Assembly: GCF_030519375.1 (NCBI RefSeq)
Contig: NZ_JAUMKB010000005.1
Location: forward strand, 1 to 64,000
Length of the DNA: 64,000 bases
Reading direction: 5' to 3'
Source of the DNA: Mucilaginibacter tolerans
GTDB taxonomy: Bacteria > Bacteroidota > Bacteroidia > Sphingobacteriales > Sphingobacteriaceae
The position numbers and the translations under genes are program-made. The notes under the pieces were generated by a model. It was not told where the DNA came from. It saw only the letters and a list, made by a program, of their open reading frames with translations, and searched no databases. Positions 36,693 through 45,150 of this stretch are shown piece after piece. Each line of letters starts with the position of its first letter. Within the stretch, counting starts at the first letter, position 1.

Positions 36693-36943
36693 GTCATATT
36701 TGTATTTAATAAGATTGTTCTTAAAAACAATAGAGCATTACAGAAAAAGAAAAAAAGAATGATTTATTTTCAGATATCAGCGATCCGATCTTCTAATAGG
36801 ATATTAAAGTCGAAATTTCCGACCGACTCTGCAACCGTTATCCTGTTACAGAATTTCCCCAGGTAAATCCCATCAAAAGTAAATAAAAATAAACGAATGC
36901 TAACCGTTAAGCACCGCTACATCACCCCTCGAAGGCTTTAATG

Positions 36944-37897
36944 TTAAGCCATTTTTAATTCACTTTCGATCTTAAATAGTACAGTTATGACCACACCCCG
37001 ATTCCCGCTGATCTCAAAACTGCCGCCTAGTTGCTTGCTGAGTGTTTTCATCATTTCCATCCCTAACGATGAAGTATCGGTTATATTAAAATCGTAGGGC
37101 AACCCTTTGCCATTGTCGGCAATTGTAAGTTTAACGGTATCCGCACTCAAAATACGGCCTTCGATAATTATTTCTCCACCGTCTGACCTAAAAGCGTACT
37201 TAATGGCATTTGTTATCGCTTCGTTTAGTATTAGACCCATTGGCACCGCCTGTGAAATATCCAGGCTCACCGGCTCTACAATCTCTCTTAATATGATGTT
37301 CCTATAAGTACAATCGTAACAGGCGCAAAGATGCCTCACCAGGTCGCTAACATAATCATTCATTAAAATTGTTGCTACGTTGGTCTTACTATAAAGCTTC
37401 TGATGAATTATTGAGATCGCTTGCACCCTGTTCTGACTATTCCTTATTGCATCGATCGCATCGGTGTTTTGCAAATACGCAGCTTGCGTATATAGCAGAC
37501 TCATGACCATTTGCAAGTTATTCTTTACACGATGATGAACTTCTCTGAGCAACCACTCCTTTTCAACTATTAGACTCTCCTGCTGTTTTAGTAGCACCTC
37601 ATTATCTTTTAACAATCTCTCTTCTTCCTTCGCTAGTTCCAACAGCTCCTCGTTCTGACGGTTAATTTGATCCTGCTTGGTCTGAAGACGAAAATTAGTC
37701 CGCTGTTTATTACGGTAAGTGGTGTAAAACAAAACGGCAAGTATAATAGTGACCAGGATACCTGCAATTGTCATGTTTCCCCGATTTGTATTTTGACCGG
37801 TCTTATTAAGTTTAAAAAGCAGGACGTCAGGATTTTGAGCGCTGGCTGTTGCGCAAAAGGTCAATAAACAAAAGTAAATAATGAGCCTTTTAATCAT
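36944..37897 (-). CDS. Short HisKA_2 histidine kinase lacking TPR sensor
   Basis: A 317-residue paralogue of the neighbouring kinase. A signal peptide (MIKRLIIYFCLLTFCATASA) is followed almost at once by a membrane helix (MTIAGILVTIILAVLFYTTY), a coiled coil, the HisKA_2 motif LLREVHHRVKNNLQMVMSLL and a full ATPase domain (LNEAITNAIKYAF, IADNGKGLP, SLGMEMMKTLSKQLGG). The TPR sensing domain has been lost or never existed, leaving only about 25 periplasmic residues. It may signal constitutively or through a partner. Confidence 0.92.
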   Translation of the reverse strand: MIKRLIIYFCLLTFCATASAQNPDVLLFKLNKTGQNTNRGNMTIAGILVTIILAVLFYTTYRNKQRTNFRLQTKQDQINRQNEELLELAKEEERLLKDNEVLLKQQESLIVEKEWLLREVHHRVKNNLQMVMSLLYTQAAYLQNTDAIDAIRNSQNRVQAISIIHQKLYSKTNVATILMNDYVSDLVRHLCACYDCTYRNIILREIVEPVSLDISQAVPMGLILNEAITNAIKYAFRSDGGEIIIEGRILSADTVKLTIADNGKGLPYDFNITDTSSLGMEMMKTLSKQLGGSFEISGNRGVVITVLFKIESELKMA

Positions 37898-38204
37898 GGT
37901 TAAAGTTCAGTTAACTCTTATTGTTCCATTGCGGATATTTTTATAATTCTCCATTATTAAATTATCCCATCAGTATGCTTTACTGCTAACCTTAATACTG
38001 TGGCAATTAAAAGGCCGAAAAGGTTTCCGGTTATATAAGCGAAGTCAGTGCCATTTATATAAATATTTATAAATCAGCAAAATAAAATACAAATAGATAA
38101 TTTAGGGACGATATTTCGGACGATTTTTGTAGTTACAGACGATATTTAGCCGGCTTCATTCTGTTAAACCAGGTTAACCCTAAAACAATTATGGCTATCC
38201 AAAA
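37898..38204. other. Intergenic region with weak sigma-54-like site
   Basis: About 300 bp between the short kinase and the response regulator gene. On the minus strand 38038-38053 reads TGGCAC-N5-TCGCT, a partial match to the -24/-12 consensus with GG and GC correctly spaced. It lies about 140 bp before the short kinase. Otherwise AT-rich with nothing recognised. Confidence 0.35.
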
Positions 38205-40145
38205 CTATTTGATACCTAGTTTCTTCATTTTCGAATGCAATGTTGTAGGTGGAAGACCCGTCACTTCGGCGGCACCCCCCGAGCCCCTTATACGACCATT
38301 GCATTTTTTTAGTACACTAATAATGTAGTCCCTTTCGTTTTCTTCAATGGTTTTGATCCTGTTGTCGATGGAATGATCTGGATTTACCTTATTTGCTGTA
38401 CGCTTCTGCAATTTGACTTCTGTTATCACCGTTCCTTTGGTCATTAATATTGAGCGTTCTATAAAATGCTCTAACTCTCTGACGTTCCCTGGCCATGGAT
38501 AGTCCATCATTTGTTCCAAGACATCTGAAGATACTCCTGCTATAGGTTTATTATATTTCTTACCATAATACCTGATAAAGTGATCTGCCAGAGCAGGTAT
38601 ATCATCCTTTCTTTCACGCAATGATGGAATTTCAACAGGAAATACAAAAAGCCGATAATATAAATCCAAGCGAAACCGCCCTTCTTCCATTTCCTGTTCC
38701 AAATCGCGGTTTGTTGCGGCAATGACCCGGACATCAATTTTAATAGGCCCCTTCCCCCCCACACGCTCAATCTCGCGCTCCTGTAAAACACGGAGTAATT
38801 TTATTTGCAGGTCAACTGTTAATTCGCCAATCTCGTCCAGGAAAATAGTGCCGCTATCGGCTTGTTCAAATTTACCTATTCTTCTCTCCGATGCTCCCGT
38901 GTACGAACCTTTTTCGTGCCCAAAAAGTTCGCTTTCTATCAAATTGGCCGGAAGCGATGCACAGTTCACAACAATCAGCGGTTTTTCTTTACGGTTTGAT
39001 AATAAATGAATACTTTTTGCCACCCTTTCCTTGCCTGTACCACTTTCTCCTAATATAAGTACCGAAGTATCTAATGGCGATACGGTGGCGATTTGGTCCA
39101 GCACGGACAACATTGAATGACTTTGTCCTATAATACCGTAAAAATCATCAAGCCTTTCTTTAGTTGTTACCGGAAGTATTGCGGTATCGGAGAATGGTTG
39201 GGCAAAACTATTATTGACAACAAATTCGTGTTGATTATTGCCCAGTACATCACCTAAGGCATTTATTAAACGGCTTAATAAAGTGACGTGTAGTTGAGTA
39301 TAAGTATTGCCTTTCCTGTTATAAAATTCGTACCTGATCAAATCCGAACTGCCCGGCAAAACCGGAAACAGCAATGCAGACTCGAAATCGTAGGTATCGG
39401 CAATTGTTTTACTCAACGGATTCTGATCACACAACCTATCAAAATCGTCAGCATTAAAAAAATTGGCTTTTTTAACAATCGGCATTGATTCGGAAATGTC
39501 GAGAAGTTTTCTTGGCTCTATCCCTGTAATAGTTAGAAATTCCTGACTTCCTAAAACCTGGTACTCGTCAAATCCTACTCTTACAAACCCAATGTTTTGA
39601 CAAAGCTCCGTCGTTGTCTCTCTTATAATTACGTTTAAATAATCAAAAGGAATATGCGCCTGTAGATAGTTAGCTACTTGCAATAATTTTTGTGTTGTAT
39701 TACCGCGGTAATTTATGACATCTTTCAATTTTTGGTTAAGCTCCTGTTCTTGTTGATTGCGAGCCTCCAGGCTATTTTGAAGCCGATAAAGCGCAACATC
39801 TAACGTCGTAAGGAGATCAGCTTCTCTAAACGGTTTAACAATAAAGCCAAATGGCATGGTTGATTTGGCTTCTTCAAGCAGTGCCCCCTGAAAATTCGCT
39901 GTGAGATACACAAAAGCTATGTTACTTTCCGTGAGCTTTCTGGCCAGGTCTATGCCATTCAGTTCACCTTTAAGGTGAATGTCGAGCAAAACTAAATCTG
40001 GTCTTTGTGCTTCAATCATTGATAGAGCCTCCGGAACAGATTCAGATATTCCCGATATTTTATATCCAGCCCCCATCAATACTAATTTAAGATGGTGAGC
40101 TACAAGAGATTCGTCTTCAACGATCAATATTTTCTTCATAGACAT
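38205..40145 (-). CDS. NtrC-type response regulator (REC, sigma-54 AAA+, HTH)
   Basis: About 646 residues from ATG 40143-40145. Residues ~1-125 form a receiver domain (KILIVEDESLVAHHLKL, LVLLDIHLKGELNGIDLA with the phospho-accepting Asp, FGFIVKPF). A GAF-like linker precedes the sigma-54 activator ATPase: Walker A GESGTGKERVAKSIH, loop GSYTGA in place of the usual GAFTGA, Walker B TIFLDEIGEL. The C-terminal Fis-type helix-turn-helix is GGAAEVTGLPPTTLHSKM. It should bind enhancers and melt sigma-54 promoters, three of which lie at 42.2-44.0 kb. Divergent from a second activator at 40442. An ATG at 40137-40139 is an alternative start. Confidence 0.93.
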   Translation of the reverse strand: MSMKKILIVEDESLVAHHLKLVLMGAGYKISGISESVPEALSMIEAQRPDLVLLDIHLKGELNGIDLARKLTESNIAFVYLTANFQGALLEEAKSTMPFGFIVKPFREADLLTTLDVALYRLQNSLEARNQQEQELNQKLKDVINYRGNTTQKLLQVANYLQAHIPFDYLNVIIRETTTELCQNIGFVRVGFDEYQVLGSQEFLTITGIEPRKLLDISESMPIVKKANFFNADDFDRLCDQNPLSKTIADTYDFESALLFPVLPGSSDLIRYEFYNRKGNTYTQLHVTLLSRLINALGDVLGNNQHEFVVNNSFAQPFSDTAILPVTTKERLDDFYGIIGQSHSMLSVLDQIATVSPLDTSVLILGESGTGKERVAKSIHLLSNRKEKPLIVVNCASLPANLIESELFGHEKGSYTGASERRIGKFEQADSGTIFLDEIGELTVDLQIKLLRVLQEREIERVGGKGPIKIDVRVIAATNRDLEQEMEEGRFRLDLYYRLFVFPVEIPSLRERKDDIPALADHFIRYYGKKYNKPIAGVSSDVLEQMMDYPWPGNVRELEHFIERSILMTKGTVITEVKLQKRTANKVNPDHSIDNRIKTIEENERDYIISVLKKCNGRIRGSGGAAEVTGLPPTTLHSKMKKLGIK

Positions 40146-40441
40146 ATATGCTACAAGCAAAAGTAAAGGAAACAGTAATTCGAACTACAATAAAAAGGCC
40201 AGAAATATATTCGCTTTCCTATATATCTTTAAATACATTTCTAAGGTCACGACACTTTGCAAGAGTATAGGCTATTGGGGTTGGCATACAATTCATCAAG
40301 CCGACGATATATAATTCAAATGACAACAAAAGAGTCGAAATATCGTCGTCCTTAGCGTCATTCTTTGTTGCTTTAACCCACTATTGAAATGGCATAAAAT
40401 TCGAAGCTCCGGAGTTTATAAAACACCCAAAGCTAAATAAA

Positions 40442-41545
40442 ATGGAAACCAACAGAGTAATAGTGAAGCCGGGACCCTTTGTACACGATTTATCAAACCC
40501 CAACAAAGAAGAACAATTTTTGAGAAGGGTACGGATGAGCCCCGAAATGAATTCCGAAATTGAAAATGAACCGCCAAAACCAGTTTATAACTTCCCCGGT
40601 ATGATTGGCAACTGCCCGGAAATACAAAAAGTGTATTCCTTGATAACAATGGTCGCACCGAGCAATTCAACGGTGCTGTTACTGGGCGAAACCGGCACCG
40701 GTAAAGAAGTTATAGCTCGTTCAATACATAACTTGTCCCCCCGAAAAATAAAGCAAATGGTAGCTGTAAACTGCGCTGCTTTGCCCGCCAATCTTATAGA
40801 AAGTGAGCTTTTCGGCCATGAGCGGGGAAGTTTCACCGGCGCAACGGAACGTCGGTTAGGAAAATTCGAGTTGGCAAATGGTGGGACCTTGTTCCTGGAC
40901 GAGATTGGCGAGTTGGGTATTGACCTGCAGGTTAAGCTTCTTCGGGCGCTACAGGAGAAGGAAATTGAACGTGTAGGCGGCAAGGGGCCTATTAAAGTCA
41001 ATGTGCGGATCATCGCGGCAACTAATAAAAATTTAGAAAAGGAAATGGCTGAGGGCCGGTTTAGAAGCGATCTGTATTATCGCCTGAATATTTTCCCTAT
41101 TTCTTTGCCACCGCTGAGAGAGCGGAAAAATGATATTCCGCTCTTGGCGATGCATTTCGTTAAACATTATAGCCGGGAATGCGCCAAAAACATCAATTCT
41201 ATTTGTAGCCGGGTGATGCAGAGCCTGGTGAATTATCCCTGGCCCGGAAACGTTAGGGAACTTGAGCATCTGATTGAACGGAGTGTATTGCTTGCTGACA
41301 GTAACGTGATCAAGAACATACTTCTCCCCTCACTAAAGGACGGAGGTGTTCAGGATGACGAAGCGCGGTCTACTCACAAAACGATAGATCAAAACGAAAG
41401 AGAACATATTTACAAAGTTCTAAAGTATTGCGATGGCAGGATTGCAGGTGCCAGTGGTGCAGCTAGTATTTTAGGCGTTCCAACAACCACCCTGCATTCC
41501 AAGATGAAACGTTTAGGCATTAAAAGAAATCACTCGATACAGTAA
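40442..41545 (+). CDS. Sigma-54-dependent activator without receiver domain
   Basis: A 367-residue activator made of the AAA+ domain (GETGTGKEVIARSIH, GSFTGA loop, TLFLDEIGEL) and a C-terminal helix-turn-helix (GAASILGVPTTTLHSKM). The first ~60 residues carry no receiver domain. Its core and DNA-binding helix closely resemble those of the response regulator at 38205-40145, so the two may share sites. With no input domain it is either constitutively active or controlled by expression or a partner. Confidence 0.93.
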   Translation: METNRVIVKPGPFVHDLSNPNKEEQFLRRVRMSPEMNSEIENEPPKPVYNFPGMIGNCPEIQKVYSLITMVAPSNSTVLLLGETGTGKEVIARSIHNLSPRKIKQMVAVNCAALPANLIESELFGHERGSFTGATERRLGKFELANGGTLFLDEIGELGIDLQVKLLRALQEKEIERVGGKGPIKVNVRIIAATNKNLEKEMAEGRFRSDLYYRLNIFPISLPPLRERKNDIPLLAMHFVKHYSRECAKNINSICSRVMQSLVNYPWPGNVRELEHLIERSVLLADSNVIKNILLPSLKDGGVQDDEARSTHKTIDQNEREHIYKVLKYCDGRIAGASGAASILGVPTTTLHSKMKRLGIKRNHSIQ

Positions 41546-41559
41546 TTGAACTAACGAAA

Positions 41560-41599
41560 AGCCCCACCTGGTTTATTAAAACACAGGTGGGGCTTTTTT
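41560..41599 (+). terminator. Rho-independent terminator after sigma-54 activator
   Basis: AGCCCCACCTG (41560-41570) pairs perfectly with CAGGTGGGGCT (41584-41594), followed by TTTTT. It lies about 15 bp past the activator stop. Confidence 0.92.
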
Positions 41600-41674
41600 G
41601 AGTTAATAGCATATTAACAATATTCCTGATGAGATGTAGAGTCTTGTTTAAGTAACTCGTGGCATTCAGTGATA

Positions 41675-42112
41675 TTATTTGTTTTCAGGTATTAAAACAG
41701 GTTTCCCTTTGTCACCAACTATAAAGGCAAGCAACTTAGCAGGTTTATCTTTACTCATATTCCTTGTTCCTGCGTGCAATCCGTGTGGCCTTTCATAAAA
41801 AGCATCGCCCGCTTTATAGTGATAAACATGGCCATCAAAAGTGGATTCCAGCTCGCCCTCAAGAACATAGCCAAAAGTTGGATTCGGATGCCGGTGTGGT
41901 GTGGAAACCTCGCCAGGAGCAAAATTCACAATAATCATCCTTACCTCCTGCTCTTTAAGGCCAGAAGATTGGATAAGTTGGTTAAAAATAACACGTGGAG
42001 GAACATCGGTAACAGATGATTTGTTAGAATCCTGTGCCTTTACGTTTAATGTAAAGGCAACGCAAAGCGTTAAAAATGAGATCGCTGATTTTTTCATTTG
42101 GTAATTTTTCAT
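41675..42112 (-). CDS. Exported cupin-domain protein
   Basis: A 145-residue protein with a signal peptide (MKKSAISFLTLCVAFTLNVKA; start at 42112 or 42097) and a single cupin barrel. The metal-binding pattern is STPHRHPNPTFGYVLEGELE, then AFYERPHGLHAG. Such small periplasmic cupins occur beside stress and quinone/redox genes, but the ligand is unknown. A well-formed sigma-54 promoter lies 127 bp upstream on the same strand (42239-42254), so it is probably controlled by the neighbouring activators. Confidence 0.85.
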   Translation of the reverse strand: MKNYQMKKSAISFLTLCVAFTLNVKAQDSNKSSVTDVPPRVIFNQLIQSSGLKEQEVRMIIVNFAPGEVSTPHRHPNPTFGYVLEGELESTFDGHVYHYKAGDAFYERPHGLHAGTRNMSKDKPAKLLAFIVGDKGKPVLIPENK

Positions 42113-42238
42113 TTTAATGAATATTGATGTTTGTATTTAATTGATTACTTGGGATTCCGTTGAGGACTGCAACTCGTCTTTTTTGTGGCTTCTTCTAAAG
42201 ACCCGTAAAATTCGTTTGATTTCATTGATTTGCACTTT

Positions 42239-42254
42239 TGCAACTAGCATGCCA
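42239..42254 (-). promoter_or_regulatory. Sigma-54 promoter of cupin gene
   Basis: The minus strand reads TGGCAT-GCTAG-TTGCA, matching the -24/-12 consensus TGGCAC-N5-TTGCA with one mismatch. Transcription would start about 12 bp further on, giving a leader of roughly 115 nt before the cupin start. Confidence 0.75.
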
Positions 42255-42572
42255 ACGATGGTACAATCTTATATTCAGCCACTTATATAATTTCTCATTT
42301 TTGTTCTTCCCCTGTATTTAGCGTTATCGCGACGTCTGCACGAAATAAGGAACCTATTTTTCTATGGTCAGTGACGTTGACCTATCAGACCTAAGTTGCC
42401 AAAGTTTATCGCTCTACAGCTGATAATAAACACGGTCTGAGTTTTTGAAACGGGGGATAAATCAATTAAAAAGTACTTAATATCGTGTATGTAGTCGCCG
42501 AGGCGCTGTATAAAGTCTAAAACACCACTTCGATAATCTATCAAGTATCATATTATCAACCGTTTAAACAAT

Positions 42573-42588
42573 TGGCACAACCGTTGCA
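42573..42588 (+). promoter_or_regulatory. Sigma-54 promoter of AhpD-like gene
   Basis: TGGCAC-AACCG-TTGCA is an exact match to the -24/-12 consensus. The start of transcription is expected near 42600, about 70 nt before the ATG at 42669. Two sigma-54 activator genes lie within 4.5 kb. Confidence 0.85.
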
Positions 42589-42668
42589 ATCTGACGCCGA
42601 GACTGATGTCTGCACCAATGTGCATTTATATCTGTTTCATTAATCGCAAACATAAAATATCATCAGAA

Positions 42669-43121
42669 ATGGAAACAAGAATCAATGCCTATGCAAAAGG
42701 GCCAAATGCAATGAAAACGCTGTTTAACATCGGGAGCTATCTTAAGACATCACCTGTTGAAAAACGCCTGCTTGAACTGGTCGATTTCAGAGTATCACAG
42801 ATTAATGGTTGCGCATATTGTTTAGATATGCATTCTAAAGATGCACGTGCGGGTGGCGAAACAGAACAACGTTTATATGGAATCAGCGCTTGGCGGGAAA
42901 CTCCATACTACACCGACCGCGAACGCGCTGCGTTGGCCTGGGCTGAGGCTGTTACGAAATGTGAGGTCCCTGACGCAGTTTATGAAAAAGTAAAACCATT
43001 ATTCACTGATGAGGAATTAGTCGACCTGACACTTGCAATTACTGCCATCAATTCGTGGAACCGTTTTAACCTGGCTTTCCCTGTAGCGCCTGGTTCATAC
43101 ACAGTCGGCCAGTTCGGTTAA
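42669..43121 (+). CDS. AhpD-like carboxymuconolactone decarboxylase-family protein
   Basis: A 150-residue cytoplasmic protein of the CMD/AhpD family. The start is taken at ATG 42669 (METRINAYAKG), which follows the sigma-54 promoter at the right distance; a longer frame to 42606 has no support. The redox motif is NGCAYCLDMHSKDARAGG, with the CxxC pair and downstream His typical of peroxidase partners. The C-terminal part (LTLAITAINSWNRFNLAFPV) is characteristic of the family. Expected role: peroxide or electrophile detoxification, fitting an envelope-stress regulon. Confidence 0.9.
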   Translation: METRINAYAKGPNAMKTLFNIGSYLKTSPVEKRLLELVDFRVSQINGCAYCLDMHSKDARAGGETEQRLYGISAWRETPYYTDRERAALAWAEAVTKCEVPDAVYEKVKPLFTDEELVDLTLAITAINSWNRFNLAFPVAPGSYTVGQFG

Positions 43122-43960
43122 TTAACACCGGGACGGAAAAGTATTTGATCTTCAAAAAAGTATATAGTACGTCGTAATTTTCCAGCAAGCCTGTCTTTTG
43201 GCGGGTTTGCTGGAATAAAAACCAAATCGGACAGGTCGAATTGTTTATTCAATAGGAAGTAGCACCTGGAGAAATCCAGGAGACACAAGTAAATATCTTG
43301 CTTTATTGTACCGTACCCGCATGGCCTTAATTTAAAAGAAGGCATATCTAATGATTTACTGAAGTATGCAGCCGCCCGTCGGCTCCTCGCGTTGGTGACC
43401 GGTTTTCACAGGGACACTGTGCCGGCGTGGGTTTGTCCCGCACACGAACGGGTGGAAAGTGGGCGCCCCTTACAACATCCTCAAGGAACTGACACCCGTC
43501 ATCTTCGTTACGACGGGCAGCAAGCAAACTTCTGATGATCACACGATCGGTTAACGCTAATTATATCCGATGAGCATTTGCAATGACAATGCCAATAGAT
43601 AAAGATCTAAAAGTCAACCACATGAGGCATTTACCGCGATTACAGGATTACTTTATTCAGTGAAAGCACTTTCAGGAAAGCGATATAAAGAGTTGTTTAA
43701 AATTGCCCGCGCCCACCTTTCAACAGCGAATGACCCACTGAGGGATGCTGTTTTCACTTCATAGACTTTCACGATCCATTTTCAGACACTGTTAGGTTAG
43801 GTGCAGTATATGAACGAGCCGTTTTTCCCACGCTATGAAGCACTCCAATTATGGTTGCCGCCACCTTATTTCGTTTTGGTTACGGCCAATTGGCGAAATA
43901 AGGTAATGAACCACCGGAATTCAGTAACATAAATATCTAAAAATAAGACAGTTACACCAT
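43122..43960. other. Long non-coding stretch with GC-rich block and hairpin
   Basis: About 840 bp without a convincing gene. A GC-rich block at 43367-43540 is open on both strands and contains a CACAG/CTGTG inverted repeat, but I recognise no family. At about 43608-43768 a start-less frame reads HEAFTAITGLLYSVKAL and GKRYKELFKIARAHLSTAND before stopping, probably the tail of a lost gene. A 10-bp hairpin, CCTTATTTCG (43864-43873) with CGAAATAAGG (43894-43903), follows. Confidence 0.5.
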
Positions 43961-43976
43961 TGGCATAAGTTTGGCA
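43961..43976 (+). promoter_or_regulatory. Probable sigma-54 promoter before beta-barrel gene
   Basis: TGGCAT-AAGTT-TGGCA keeps the GG and GC dinucleotides at the correct spacing, with one mismatch in each element. It lies 60 bp before a small open frame (44036) and about 305 bp before the beta-barrel gene. Confidence 0.6.
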
Positions 43977-44035
43977 TATCTCCGGCAATAGACTTACTGA
44001 ATAAAATAACTACAAGCATATTAATCTAAAAGGCC

Positions 44036-44245
44036 ATGGAAATCGTATTCGTTCTCACACATGCCGTTATGATCATCTGTTTGATCGGCATTATCAGTGT
44101 TTCAATCTCCGGCACAAACGACCACGCTGGAATTGAAAAGTCGCATTTCATCTCAGCTCTGGTGATGAGGTTTAAAACAATGCAAATAAATACAGGTCAC
44201 ATTGCGCGCACAGCTACGGCATTGCTGAGCTTGTTTCTAAGATAG
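44036..44245 (+). CDS. Possible small membrane protein
   Basis: A 69-codon frame starting with a hydrophobic segment (MEIVFVLTHAVMIICLIGII), preceded by AAAAGG 2 bp before the ATG. It lies between the probable sigma-54 promoter and the beta-barrel gene, ending 35 bp before it. No family recognised, and the second half is unremarkable, so it may be leader RNA rather than a gene. Confidence 0.3.
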   Translation: MEIVFVLTHAVMIICLIGIISVSISGTNDHAGIEKSHFISALVMRFKTMQINTGHIARTATALLSLFLR

Positions 44246-44280
44246 CATCTAGTTAATTGTTTAACATAATATCAAAAATC

Positions 44281-44853
44281 ATGAAAAAATCGATCAAAAT
44301 TTGTGTTGGCGCCATTGCGTTGTTTACCTTCTTCAGTTTACACTCCAGCGCGCAAACTTCTGTTGCAAAAACTGAATCTTACGGTTCAGGAATCAGATTG
44401 AGTTTAGGTGCCGATGGTGGTATTCCTGTGGGCTCATTGAATACTGGCTACAACTGGAACGCGGGCGGATCAGTCCAGGCAGATTTTCCTATTCTGAAAG
44501 ATCAGTTGTACGCTACTCTGAACTCCGGCTATAACGCCATTTTTGCCAGCAGTCAGTATAATATACCCGACATCCATTTAATCCCGGTTAAAGCTGGCCT
44601 CAAATATTTCATTATTAAGCAAGTCTATATCCAGGGCGAAGCGGGCGTGTCTTTTCTTACAAACAAGAATGACATGGGGGCTGATAAGTCCGCAGTGTTT
44701 GTTTATGCGCCGCAGGCGGGTGTGTTGTTAAACATTGGCGGAAAAAACTATATCGATGCCGGCTTCAGGTTCGAAAGCAATCAAAAATTCTTTAACGGCG
44801 GCAATACAGCCAATTTTTTGGCAATACGTATCGCTTATGCCTTTAATCTTTAA
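44281..44853 (+). CDS. Outer-membrane beta-barrel protein
   Basis: A 190-residue exported protein starting at ATG 44281 (MKKSIKICVGAIALFTFFSL), signal peptide ending near SSAQ. The rest alternates short beta strands ending in LAIRIAYAFNL, the usual aromatic C-terminus of a small OmpW/OmpX-type barrel. Strands such as GIRLSLGADGGIPVG and YIDAGFRFESNQKFF support this. Probably a stress-induced porin-like or structural protein. Possibly expressed from the sigma-54-like promoter at 43961. Confidence 0.85.
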   Translation: MKKSIKICVGAIALFTFFSLHSSAQTSVAKTESYGSGIRLSLGADGGIPVGSLNTGYNWNAGGSVQADFPILKDQLYATLNSGYNAIFASSQYNIPDIHLIPVKAGLKYFIIKQVYIQGEAGVSFLTNKNDMGADKSAVFVYAPQAGVLLNIGGKNYIDAGFRFESNQKFFNGGNTANFLAIRIAYAFNL

Positions 44854-44933
44854 TCTATCTGTTCCGGGACGGGCGATAGTTGGCGAAGTTAGGCAGGCTG
44901 TATATCGGTAGCCTGCCTTTATAAAAAAATGAG

Positions 44934-45119
44934 ATGAAAAATCGGGAGCAATCTAACAAAGTACAAGAAACCGATAACGGTTTCATCAGTTATAGAGCCT
45001 TTCGGAATATTCTTATCGCCCTGGCGCTGTGTTTATCATACTTAATGGGCAAATTTTTCCGGGAGCAGAATATTAAGATTTCCAACAGAGCCAGGGTTCA
45101 TTATACGATAAATAAATAA
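44934..45119 (+). CDS. Small single-pass membrane protein
   Basis: A 61-residue protein with one hydrophobic segment (NILIALALCLSYLMGKFF) flanked by charged ends. It starts at ATG 44934 and ends 31 bp before the sigma-70 gene, in the same direction. No family recognised. Its position just before a sigma factor would suit a small anti-sigma or membrane tether, but nothing in the sequence proves it. Confidence 0.55.
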   Translation: MKNREQSNKVQETDNGFISYRAFRNILIALALCLSYLMGKFFREQNIKISNRARVHYTINK

Positions 45120-45150
45120 TCAACATTTATCTGTCTTCAATCAAATTGCT

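Noticed and set aside
40146..40441. TGGCATACAATTC and TGGCATAAAATTC as possible sigma-54 promoters between the two activator genes
   Set aside because: The -12 GC is missing at the required spacing in both.
43118..43345. 75-codon minus-strand frame after the AhpD-like gene
   Set aside because: No family resemblance and no start signal; treated as non-coding.
43348..43542. 64-codon minus-strand frame in the GC-rich block
   Set aside because: The opposite strand is equally open and neither resembles a known protein; reported as a sequence feature instead.
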